DNA from: an uncultured Fibrobacter sp. | Lineage (GTDB): Bacteria > Fibrobacterota > Fibrobacteria > Fibrobacterales > Fibrobacteraceae | DNA length: 42,682 nucleotides | Direction: 5' to 3' | NCBI RefSeq assembly: GCF_947166265.1 | Contig: NZ_CAMVDO010000025.1 | Coordinates: 1-42,682, forward strand | Shown: positions 14,941 through 21,589 of the stretch, in pieces | Numbering within the stretch: the first letter of the stretch is position 1 | How the letters are laid out: each line of letters starts with the position of its first letter | Position numbers and translations under genes: made by a program | Notes under the pieces: model-generated | The model's database searches: none | What the model was told of the DNA's origin: nothing | What the model saw: only the letters and a program-made list of their open reading frames with translations

Positions 14941-15840
14941 ATGTTTAGCAGCGAAAAAAATTTCAGCGAATGGAGTCTCTCGGGATTCAGCGGCGCCCCC
15001 GCATTCCTTTTCGAAACGCTCGAAAGCACCCACAGCTTAATGAAGGCCCGCGCCGCATCCGGAAAAATTGTTCCCGGCACCTTGATGGTCGCCGACACGC
15101 AGACGGCAGGACGTGGCCGTCACGAACGCACCTGGGACTCCCCCGCCGGTCTCAACCTCTACTTCAACATCCTGATTCCGCTAGATGGAATCCCGCTCGC
15201 CTCGGCACCGCAGATTACGCAAGTGGCGGCGCTTACCTTCGCTGAAATTTTCAAGAGCCTCCAGGATGACGCCAACGCGAAAGGCCTCGGCAACCAGGAC
15301 ATTGGGAAAGTCACCGTCAAGTGGCCAAACGACATCCTCTGCGGAAAGCACAAGTTCTGCGGGATTTTAGCAGAGTTAGTATTTATAAAGGAGATTCCCG
15401 CCTTCGCGGGGATGACAAGCACACAAGGTTCTCCGAAGCCCGCCATCAGCATGGGCGTGGGAATCAACGTGAACAGTTCCCCCGCCGACTACGCCCACCT
15501 GGGCCGCAGCGTCACAACACTGAAAGATATTTGCGGACAAAAGATTAATCGCGAAAAATTATTGCAAATGCTCATCGGCAATCTGGAACGCGCCATCGGG
15601 CAGTTCCGCGCCTTCGGCATCCGCCCGTGGATTGCTGCGTGGAAACGCATGGACCAGTTCATCGGCGCCCGCGGAACTATAGTCGTGAACAACCGATGCA
15701 CCGACCAGAACCGTAACAGCGGCGAAGGCTCCATCAAAAAAACAGGCTCCATTCTCGACATGCAAGACGATGGAAGCCTGCTATTCAAATGCGACGACGG
15801 AACCATAGAAACCGTCTATTCCGCCGACTTAGAAGTGTAG
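14941..15840 (+). CDS. birA: Biotin--[acetyl-CoA-carboxylase] ligase with repeat-encoded insert
   Basis: A 299-residue enzyme that activates biotin as biotinyl-AMP and attaches it to a carrier-protein lysine. It has the catalytic G-R-G-R-H-E-R-T-W at 57-65, K-W-P-N-D-I at 127-132, C-G-I-L-A-E at 140-145 and G-V-G-I-N-V-N at 172-178, plus a short C-terminal beta domain. There is no N-terminal helix-turn-helix, so it is a ligase only and not a repressor. Between the strand G-I-L-A-E-L and the strand I-S-M-G-V-G-I-N-V, residues about 149-165 are F-I-K-E-I-P-A-F-A-G-M-T-S-T-Q-G-S, encoded by a dispersed palindrome; other BirA proteins have a short turn there. The frame is preserved. Confidence 0.92.
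   Translation: MFSSEKNFSEWSLSGFSGAPAFLFETLESTHSLMKARAASGKIVPGTLMVADTQTAGRGRHERTWDSPAGLNLYFNILIPLDGIPLASAPQITQVAALTFAEIFKSLQDDANAKGLGNQDIGKVTVKWPNDILCGKHKFCGILAELVFIKEIPAFAGMTSTQGSPKPAISMGVGINVNSSPADYAHLGRSVTTLKDICGQKINREKLLQMLIGNLERAIGQFRAFGIRPWIAAWKRMDQFIGARGTIVVNNRCTDQNRNSGEGSIKKTGSILDMQDDGSLLFKCDDGTIETVYSADLEV
15391..15416. repeat. Palindromic repeat inserted in frame within birA
   Basis: ATTCCCGC (15394-15401), a CTTC loop and GCGGGGAT (15406-15413) form a stem with one G-T pair, bounded by GAG and GAC. It belongs to the same style as 421-441, and its translation gives the E-I-P-A-F-A-G-M-T peptide that such repeats produce when they fall in coding sequence. Confidence 0.75.
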
Positions 15841-15846
15841 GGAAAG

Positions 15847-16374
15847 TTATAATCTTTCTTGATTACTCCATTCATCATATACTTGTTTAATAGCATAATA
15901 TGTAGAAGAAAAATCAAATTGCGCCCTATAATTTTCATCTCTCACAATATTTCTAATTTCCTCAAAATACGTCTTTTTAAACCTTGTCTTATCAATTTTG
16001 CCGTCGATATACTTCATGCATGCTTCCTCATATACATTCAAGTAATCCTGCTGAGCATCCCTAAGAAGATTGTCCACTAGTTCCACCAAGCCCGGATTCT
16101 TTGCGATATCCGGATTAATTCTTGACATCAGCGTATTTTGTATTGCCGATGCCAAAAAGCGTCTTGCTTCACTAATCATTTCTCTAACCTGTATTTCCAT
16201 ATTCCCATTAGACAATCGCGTATTCTCAGCAGCCAAAGCTACATTCTGCGAAGAGATCCTATTCGCCTCCAAGCTCGCCTTATTTGCTTTCGCACTTGCT
16301 TTGCAGGAAAAAACAACAGCCACTATTGAAATGATGATTGGTACAATAATTCCAATTATTTGAAGCGCAAACAT
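15847..16374 (-). CDS. Membrane-anchored coiled-coil protein, unknown, AT-rich island
   Basis: A 175-residue protein. The ATG follows the upstream gene's TAA directly, and its strong GGAGG Shine-Dalgarno lies inside the end of that gene, so the two are translationally coupled. Residues 4-23 form a single membrane helix (I-I-G-I-I-V-P-I-I-I-S-I-V-A-V-V-F) ending at S-C-K, then a coiled-coil segment (about 25-70) of Ala, Asn and Glu, then a soluble helical domain with R-R-F-L-A-S-A-I-Q-N, E-E-A-C-M-K-Y-I-D-G-K-I and Y-Y-A-I-K-Q-V-Y-D-E-W. Similar short TM-plus-coiled-coil proteins are common in accessory and defence regions, but no family is recognised. Codon use is AT-rich, unlike birA next door. 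Confidence 0.75.
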   Translation of the reverse strand: MFALQIIGIIVPIIISIVAVVFSCKASAKANKASLEANRISSQNVALAAENTRLSNGNMEIQVREMISEARRFLASAIQNTLMSRINPDIAKNPGLVELVDNLLRDAQQDYLNVYEEACMKYIDGKIDKTRFKKTYFEEIRNIVRDENYRAQFDFSSTYYAIKQVYDEWSNQERL

Positions 16375-16662
16375 TTAAACCTCCAGGTATTTTTTTGCTT
16401 TCTCAAGCGCCTTTAAAATTTCAGAATTGTTCGTACATCTTAAAACGAACATTCTTTCATTACACTTTCCATAATCTGGAAGCGACCTTGACAATTGTCG
16501 TTCAAAATCTTCTCTAAAGAAAATATTTTCTAAGTCATTAACAACCTCAAGCTTTCGCGAATTCTCAAATTCGTTCAAAATCTTATTCAATTCATCTTCT
16601 TTATCAGCGGCTTTTTTCAGCCTATATACATAAGAAGCTTTTCTTTCTTCATATAGAGACAT
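16375..16662 (-). CDS. Small helical protein, first gene of AT-rich pair
   Basis: A 95-residue soluble, highly charged protein, all helical by eye, with N-terminal S-L-Y-E-E-R-K-A-S-Y-V-Y-R-L-K and a central E-N-I-F-F-R-E-D-F-E-R-Q-L. Two Cys occur at residues about 67 and 75. ATG 16662 has a GGAG about ten bases upstream. It is followed without a gap by the membrane protein gene. It is divergent from the STAND-TPR gene across about 306 bases. No family is recognised; a regulatory or partner role for the membrane protein is inferred only from coupling. Confidence 0.7.
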   Translation of the reverse strand: MSLYEERKASYVYRLKKAADKEDELNKILNEFENSRKLEVVNDLENIFFREDFERQLSRSLPDYGKCNERMFVLRCTNNSEILKALEKAKKYLEV

Positions 16663-16968
16663 ATTCTATCTACTCCATTTTTTCATATAAATTTACCTTA
16701 TTTTACAAACAAAATATCAATCAAATTCTTTTTTTTCTCGCACAAATTTCTTATTCAACACAAACAAACATCGGCCCAACCTATTTGGCACACAAACAAA
16801 CTGAAATAAGGACCGAGCATCCACCAAGCCTCAAAAGAACCATAATCGCACATATTTCAAGAGACAAACCGGAGGTTGCCGTCTAGAAACAATAGCCTAC
16901 ACCATTCACCGCATCCAAATGATATATATTTATAGGCAGCAAGATCCCTTTTACAAAAAGAGGCATAT
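16663..16968. other. AT-rich divergent promoter region
   Basis: No gene is seen in these 306 bases. They separate the divergent minus-strand pair from the STAND-TPR gene and must hold both promoters. CACAAACAAAC occurs twice (around 16758 and 16790), an exact 11-base direct repeat that could be an operator or chance in A-rich sequence. Confidence 0.5.
16925..16930 (+). promoter_or_regulatory. Putative -10 box (TATATT) of the STAND-TPR gene
   Basis: TATATTTATAGG lies about 39 bases before ATG 16969, leaving a leader of about 30 bases that contains the AGAGG Shine-Dalgarno. The TATATTTA form matches the tRNA promoters in this window. The -35 is weak, which could mean regulated expression. Confidence 0.4.
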
Positions 16969-19938
16969 ATGGGCTTAAAAGTTCGTAAACAAGATTCCAC
17001 CTCTCAGGCGAGCCGTATTTTTACAGACCGTGAGGAGCCCCGTAAATCATTTTGGAAAAAATATGACGAATTCAAAACCATCATGCATGATGACGACGTA
17101 AGAGTTCTCGCGTACTACGGCATCGGCGGAATAGGAAAAAGTTCCCTGCTAAAAAAACTGATATCCGAAATGGATGAAAAAAAAGAAGAAGGTTCAATCA
17201 GCAAATCATCACATGTTTATTTCGATTTCAATATCAGTCAAGAATGCCGGTCTATACTAGAAAGTATTCGCAAAAAACTCGTTTGCGATTACAACTTTGA
17301 TTTTCCGCTTTTTGATATAGGCTGTTATGCATACGCACAGAAGATTGGGGTTGATACAAACAAGCCTACAACAAAAACTTTTATTGAGCGTAGTCGAACA
17401 CTCGATTTCTTGTTTGATCTAGCAAAAGAGCTCCCTCTCGTAGGGTTTGCCGCAAAAATCATAAAATTGGCAGACAAGGGATTCGCCGCATGCAAAGACC
17501 TCATTCAAGAAAACAAGGATGTCGTAGAAAAAATCGAGAACAAGTCCTCCGAAGAACTGTACGATTATCTACCCTGTTTATTTGCAAAGGACCTGGCATA
17601 CAACGTAAAAAACAACAAAGAACCATTAGTGATATTTCTTGACACATACGAACAACTTGTAAATGAAATGGCCCCTATCGGCGAACCCTTAAACAAAGAT
17701 CTTTGGCTAAGAGATGAGAAAAATGGCTTAATTGTAAATACTCCAAACGTTCTATGGGTCATCGCGGGCAGAGAAAAACTAAAATGGCAACAATTTACCG
17801 ATTGGGGAGAATCTTTGGAACAGCACATCCTTGGGAGTTTGTCAAAGCAGGATGCAGCAACCTTCTTGAAAAGTTCAGGGATTAACGATGAAATGTTTAT
17901 TGAAGGAATTTATAATTTAACTCAAGGAACACCCGTATATCTGGACTTGTGTGTAGATCGGTATAATTCAATTCTTGAGAAAGGCGAAAAACCAAAAATT
18001 GAACATTTCGGACAAAACATATACACCTTGATAGAACGATTCGCCCGATACATGGACGATTCCAAAAAAGACATTGTCTACATTCTGGCTTGCTTAAAAA
18101 ATTGGACCGACGAAATGGTCCTAGAAATCGGGCCAAGGATTATCCCCAACTTCAGTTCAACCACTTATGAAAAAGTTAAGGGATTCTCGTTCGTCATTCA
18201 ATCAGATAAATCAAGTTACAACTTACACCAAACCGTTGGCGATTCGCTCTATAAAAATTGCACCGAAATTATCCAGCAAAGAACATGCCTTGAGGCCATT
18301 GAGTATTGCACAAACAAACTCAACAACACAAACGTTTTTTCCAACGATTTTGATTACTATACCGGCTGGCTTTTAAAATATGCAATCAGCTATTACAAAG
18401 AGGATGACGCACTCCGTATTTTTTACATCGACAACATACGTGTTTATCTAAAGAAATTAAGCGATGTCTATCGTTTCAATTCCATTGATGACTTGTTTAC
18501 GCCATTTTGGGACAGAGCTTCCCAAAATCCAGAAAGTAGACTATTTGCTCTTGCGCAAAAAGACTATTCCATTTGGCTTCAGAGCAAAGGCAAATACCAA
18601 CAAGCTTTAGATTTAGCAAAGAGATCATACGATTCATACCTAAAATTACTTGGTCCAAATGATGCGGCAACTCTAAGAGCACAACGAGAATATGCTGCAG
18701 GATTGCATAATACTGGTGCTTACAAAGAAGCCTTAGAGATTAGGGCGGAAATTCTAAAGAGAAGAATTGTCATATTGGGTGAAAATAATTTAGAAACCAT
18801 TGAATCGTATGTAGACATGAGTAAATCGTATGGGGAATTCGGTTTATACGAACAAAAAATGGAGTGTGCAAAAAAAATTTTCAACCTACGAAAGCAATTA
18901 CTCGCCCCCAATGATCCCAAATTTTTACTAGCCAAAAACAATTTTTCCAAATGCTACAGATTGTTAGGACAAAATGATAAAGCCCACGAAATAAGTCTTC
19001 CTTTAATAAAAGAAGCTGAAGAAATACTAGGGAAAGAACACGAAATAACATTAGACATTATTGCAGAACACACATCAATCCTTGCAACCCTAGGTCGATA
19101 TGAAGAAGTTCTTTCTCTTCGAAAAACAATTCTCGAAAGAAGAATGCATTCTCTTGGAGAAAATCATCCGAAAACTATCGCAGCATTAAAAAGTCTAGCC
19201 AGCGCATATGACAACATGGGGCACTATGCAGACGCCTTGCCTCTACGCCAAAGCCGATTAAAAAAATGTCGTACCTTATATGGAGAATTACATCCTAAGA
19301 CATTGAAGGCTTCTTGGGGTTTAGCATATAATCTTGAGAAACTTGGACGATATCAGGAAGCACTCAACCTACGCAAAGAAATTTACGAAAAATACAAACA
19401 AACCCAGGGGGAAGACTTTCCCGACACTATTGACGCCTATGCAAACATAGCTATCAACTACAAAAATCTCGGATTATACGACAAGGCTCTTGAAATAAGG
19501 AAAAATGTCTTCGAGAAAAGAAAGGTTCTACTTGGTGATGAGCATCCTGATACAATAACAGCACAAACAAGCCTAGCCAGCGCATACGACGACATGGGTC
19601 ATTATGCAGACGCGTTGCCCTTACGTCAAAGCCGGTTAGAAAAATGTCGTTCTCTGTATGGCGAACTACATCCTAAAACTCTAAAGGCCCTTTGGGGGAT
19701 AGCATCTAATCTCGAGGATCTTGGACAATATCCAGAAGCTCTTACTCTACGCAAAGAAATCTACGAAAAATACAAACAAACCCAAGGGGAAGACTTTCCC
19801 GACACTATTGACGCCTATGCAAACATAGCCAGAAACTACAAGAATCTCGGACTATTCGACAAGGCTCTTGAAATAAGGAAAGCAGTCTTCGAAAAAAACT
19901 ACTTGGAGATAAGCACCCCGACACTATTGACGCAATGA
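16969..19938 (+). CDS. STAND-type NTPase with C-terminal TPR array (frame ends early at a slippery site)
   Basis: A 989-residue protein. Residues 51-59 are a P-loop, G-I-G-G-I-G-K-S-S; 219-226 (P-L-V-I-F-L-D-T) are Walker B; 261-270 (V-L-W-V-I-A-G-R-E-K) look like the sensor segment; and T-Q-G-T-P-V-Y-L at 318-325 matches the G-x-P motif of NB-ARC/NACHT-like domains. A winged-helix-like part (about 360-440) follows. From about 530 onward there are tandem 42-residue kinesin-light-chain-type TPRs, with L-G-x-x-H-P-x-T, L-A-x-x-Y and A-L-x-L-R. The 20-45 region (F-T-D-R-E-E-P-R-K-S-F-W) has no effector domain. STAND proteins with TPRs act as sensors, several of them antiviral. The frame ends 12 codons after A AAA AAC; TPR sequence continues in the -1 frame. 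The DNA is AT-rich. Confidence 0.88.
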   Translation: MGLKVRKQDSTSQASRIFTDREEPRKSFWKKYDEFKTIMHDDDVRVLAYYGIGGIGKSSLLKKLISEMDEKKEEGSISKSSHVYFDFNISQECRSILESIRKKLVCDYNFDFPLFDIGCYAYAQKIGVDTNKPTTKTFIERSRTLDFLFDLAKELPLVGFAAKIIKLADKGFAACKDLIQENKDVVEKIENKSSEELYDYLPCLFAKDLAYNVKNNKEPLVIFLDTYEQLVNEMAPIGEPLNKDLWLRDEKNGLIVNTPNVLWVIAGREKLKWQQFTDWGESLEQHILGSLSKQDAATFLKSSGINDEMFIEGIYNLTQGTPVYLDLCVDRYNSILEKGEKPKIEHFGQNIYTLIERFARYMDDSKKDIVYILACLKNWTDEMVLEIGPRIIPNFSSTTYEKVKGFSFVIQSDKSSYNLHQTVGDSLYKNCTEIIQQRTCLEAIEYCTNKLNNTNVFSNDFDYYTGWLLKYAISYYKEDDALRIFYIDNIRVYLKKLSDVYRFNSIDDLFTPFWDRASQNPESRLFALAQKDYSIWLQSKGKYQQALDLAKRSYDSYLKLLGPNDAATLRAQREYAAGLHNTGAYKEALEIRAEILKRRIVILGENNLETIESYVDMSKSYGEFGLYEQKMECAKKIFNLRKQLLAPNDPKFLLAKNNFSKCYRLLGQNDKAHEISLPLIKEAEEILGKEHEITLDIIAEHTSILATLGRYEEVLSLRKTILERRMHSLGENHPKTIAALKSLASAYDNMGHYADALPLRQSRLKKCRTLYGELHPKTLKASWGLAYNLEKLGRYQEALNLRKEIYEKYKQTQGEDFPDTIDAYANIAINYKNLGLYDKALEIRKNVFEKRKVLLGDEHPDTITAQTSLASAYDDMGHYADALPLRQSRLEKCRSLYGELHPKTLKALWGIASNLEDLGQYPEALTLRKEIYEKYKQTQGEDFPDTIDAYANIARNYKNLGLFDKALEIRKAVFEKNYLEISTPTLLTQ
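19192..19937 (+). repeat. 378-bp in-frame tandem repeat (three TPRs per unit)
   Basis: Unit 1 is 19192-19569 and unit 2 is 19570 to about 19937. Both begin with codons for S-L-A-S-A-Y-D and contain nearly identical blocks, such as the DNA for K-Y-K-Q-T-Q-G-E-D-F-P-D-T-I-D-A-Y-A-N-I-A. Each unit encodes 126 residues, that is three 42-residue TPRs. Unit 2 lacks seven bases relative to unit 1 at the frameshift point (19892-19898). High DNA identity points to a recent duplication. Confidence 0.85.
19893..19899 (+). promoter_or_regulatory. Candidate -1 frameshift heptamer A AAA AAC
   Basis: In the reading frame of 16969-19938 the codons are GAA AAA AAC, so the heptamer has the X XXY YYZ phase needed for -1 slippage. 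A shift here re-reads C19899 and continues as L-L-G-D-K-H-P-D-T-I-D-A-M, exactly the expected TPR sequence. An AAGGA at 19875-19879 lies 13 bases upstream, comparable to the stimulatory Shine-Dalgarno of E. coli dnaX, but the same bases occur in the other repeat unit. No convincing downstream hairpin was seen. Confidence 0.45.
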
Positions 19939-20468
19939 AATGTTTAGCTATTCTATACGAGAACTTCAATCATTTTGACGAAGCCATTTTCTGGAAAAAG
20001 AACCGTTTAGAATTGTATAGACAAAGCCCAAATAAAAACGATTTAAAAACTGTCATTGCACTAAATTCCATTGCCTGGTCTTACTTTCTAAAAGGTGATT
20101 CACAAGAAGGGCTTGTTTACGCCAAAGAAATGAAAGACAAAATTGAGAATAATCCAAACATTGGAAAAAAAGATTCAATCGATTATCTAGACACTCTAGC
20201 CTTGCTATACGCAACAACAAACCAACTAGACAAAGCCTATGAACTGGCAAAGAATTTGCTTAACGATACAGAGTTACTTTATGGAACTAATCAAAAGTTC
20301 CTAGCAAGCAGATATTATGCATTAGCATTTGTGTTAAACAAAATGAATAGAAAAAGCGAGGCGCTTCCCCTCGCCCAAAAGGCATATGACACAAGGATGC
20401 AATATCTAGGCGCATTTAATGAAGCTACAAAACGAGCAGAGACCCTTTTGAAGGAACTTCAATCCTAG
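19935..20468 (+). CDS. C-terminal TPR segment of the STAND protein in the -1 frame
   Basis: The frame opens in practice from 19899 (after the slippery site) and runs to TAG at 20466-20468; its first ATG is 19935, which overlaps the preceding TGA as ATGA. From 19935 it codes for 177 residues of further TPRs, such as L-A-I-L-Y-E-N-F-N-H-F-D-E-A, A-W-S-Y-F-L-K-G-D-S-Q-E-G and A-L-P-L-A-Q-K-A-Y, ending naturally. No Shine-Dalgarno precedes ATG 19935. It is best read as the end of a 1166-residue fused product made by -1 shifting, or as the 3' part of a frameshifted gene. Independent translation by coupling is possible but less likely. Confidence 0.75.
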   Translation: MKCLAILYENFNHFDEAIFWKKNRLELYRQSPNKNDLKTVIALNSIAWSYFLKGDSQEGLVYAKEMKDKIENNPNIGKKDSIDYLDTLALLYATTNQLDKAYELAKNLLNDTELLYGTNQKFLASRYYALAFVLNKMNRKSEALPLAQKAYDTRMQYLGAFNEATKRAETLLKELQS

Positions 20469-20472
20469 TTTT

Positions 20473-21216
20473 CTAGATTAAAAGTTCCCAAGAATCTTCA
20501 CTGCAACTTTGTGGAGCACGCAAGCCCCACGGTCCCTTGCCGTATTTTTGGAATAGTTTAAACTCTAATTCCTTACACTTACTTACTGGGCAGCATTGCC
20601 ATGAAACCATTATAGAATCACGATTACTCGGAGAAACGGACCAATAATCCTTGTCTCTCGCCCTGTCATCGTAATTCAGAGAGTAATACTGCTGAAAGCG
20701 CCAATGTATTCCCTGCCCATAAGCGGCACGGCCACATTTCATGACCTTTCCATTAAGGAACAGAATATAAACTCCCGGAGTACTTTCGGCAATTTCCAGG
20801 GCTTCAGACAAACGGACACGCTCACGATACTGAAATTCCCGAGCCCGTTGGTTTAGGCCAGATCTATCCCGTTCCAATTCTGCATCGGAACGGCGCTTCT
20901 TGGTTTGGCCGGCACTTTGTTTTGCCTTACGCTCATATTCAGCTCTAAGTTTTTCGCTTCTTTCTGCGGCACGCTCCATTTGATTGCGGAAGGAGCTTCC
21001 GTCAGAATGCTCATATTCCTTAGCTTCCTTGCCCCACATTTTTCGCGTGGCATTGAAGCTCGCCGATTTTGCACCATGAGCCAAATTAGCCAACGGCTCA
21101 CAACCAGAAGCAGCCCCCACTTCTTCAACCACTGTCGCAGCTAAGCCAGTAGCGGTCGTCACAACAGAAGCAGTCGCTTTAAGCGCAAATTTTCCTAAAG
21201 ACTTGAAGATGCCCAT
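20473..21216 (-). CDS. Protein with GIY-YIG/T5orf172-like C-terminal domain
   Basis: A 247-residue protein, convergent with the STAND gene and separated from it by four bases. ATG 21216 has AAGGAG seven bases upstream; the longer frame needs TTG. Residues 1-60 are Ala/Gly/Thr/Val-rich and could form a membrane-associated helix. Residues 70-145 are a charged helical linker rich in Arg, Glu and Lys. Residues 146-230 resemble the GIY-YIG superfamily: G-V-Y at 148-150, V-M-K-C-G-R-A at 158-164 in place of the Y-I-G strand (T5orf172 members have K-I-G here), W-R-F at 172-174 and K-E-L-E at 215-218 as the acidic site. Nuclease function is inferred from this pattern only. Confidence 0.6.
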   Translation of the reverse strand: MGIFKSLGKFALKATASVVTTATGLAATVVEEVGAASGCEPLANLAHGAKSASFNATRKMWGKEAKEYEHSDGSSFRNQMERAAERSEKLRAEYERKAKQSAGQTKKRRSDAELERDRSGLNQRAREFQYRERVRLSEALEIAESTPGVYILFLNGKVMKCGRAAYGQGIHWRFQQYYSLNYDDRARDKDYWSVSPSNRDSIMVSWQCCPVSKCKELEFKLFQKYGKGPWGLRAPQSCSEDSWELLI

Positions 21217-21355
21217 AAACAACTCCTTGTTTTAATTGTCGTTTATAAAAATAAACAAAAAAAAATGCAAGAAGCATTTATTTACAGAAATAAATATATA
21301 ATAGGCTAAAAAAGGGGGTTATTCAATTCCGTTCTGCAAGAATAAATTCCACAAT

Positions 21356-21589
21356 CTATTTTTTTTTGGTTTTGTAAAACAAGCTTCCCACAAGCGATAC
21401 GGCAAGCACCACGATCATCGCGGTTAGCCCCATATCGGCAAGGTTCTTGTATTCGCCAACGTGTCCCGATTCAATCAGCATGATGATGATCAGCGCAATC
21501 GCAGCGGCGGTCGCTCCCATGCGTTCGAACATGCGGATTTTTTCTTCGATCGTGAAAGGTTTCTTGAACGGTCCATTAGTAAAGGGCAT
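21356..21589 (-). CDS. Small two-helix membrane protein
   Basis: A 77-residue protein. ATG 21589 is chosen because GAGG lies eight bases upstream; GTG 21598 would overlap that site. It overlaps the last 14 bases of the ubiA-like gene, so it belongs to the menG-ubiX-ubiA unit. Two hydrophobic segments (about 28-44 and 52-72) are joined by a short acidic loop, with a K-T-K-K-K C-terminus inside and an amphipathic F-T-I-E-E-K-I-R-M-F-E-R N-terminus. No family is recognised. Between it and the GIY-YIG-like gene (21217-21355) is AT-rich sequence containing the short inverted repeat AAATGC/GCATTT and no other feature. Confidence 0.7.
   Translation of the reverse strand: MPFTNGPFKKPFTIEEKIRMFERMGATAAAIALIIIMLIESGHVGEYKNLADMGLTAMIVVLAVSLVGSLFYKTKKK

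Noticed and set aside
19192-19937. Possible CRISPR or satellite array
   Set aside because: The repeats are in-frame coding units of 378 bp that encode TPRs; no short repeats with unique spacers are present in the window.
19935-20468. An independent small TPR gene
   Set aside because: There is no Shine-Dalgarno, and the sequence before its ATG in the same frame is the expected continuation of the upstream TPR; it is better read as the -1 frame end of one gene, although coupled re-initiation at ATGA remains possible.
15847-21216. A prophage or integrative element
   Set aside because: No integrase, transposase, phage structural gene, or tRNA-linked attachment site is seen; the block carries only four accessory genes.
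21236-21300. Terminator or small RNA in the AT-rich gap with AAATGC/GCATTT
   Set aside because: The stem is only six A-T-rich pairs and the flanks are generally A/T-rich, so it cannot be told from chance.
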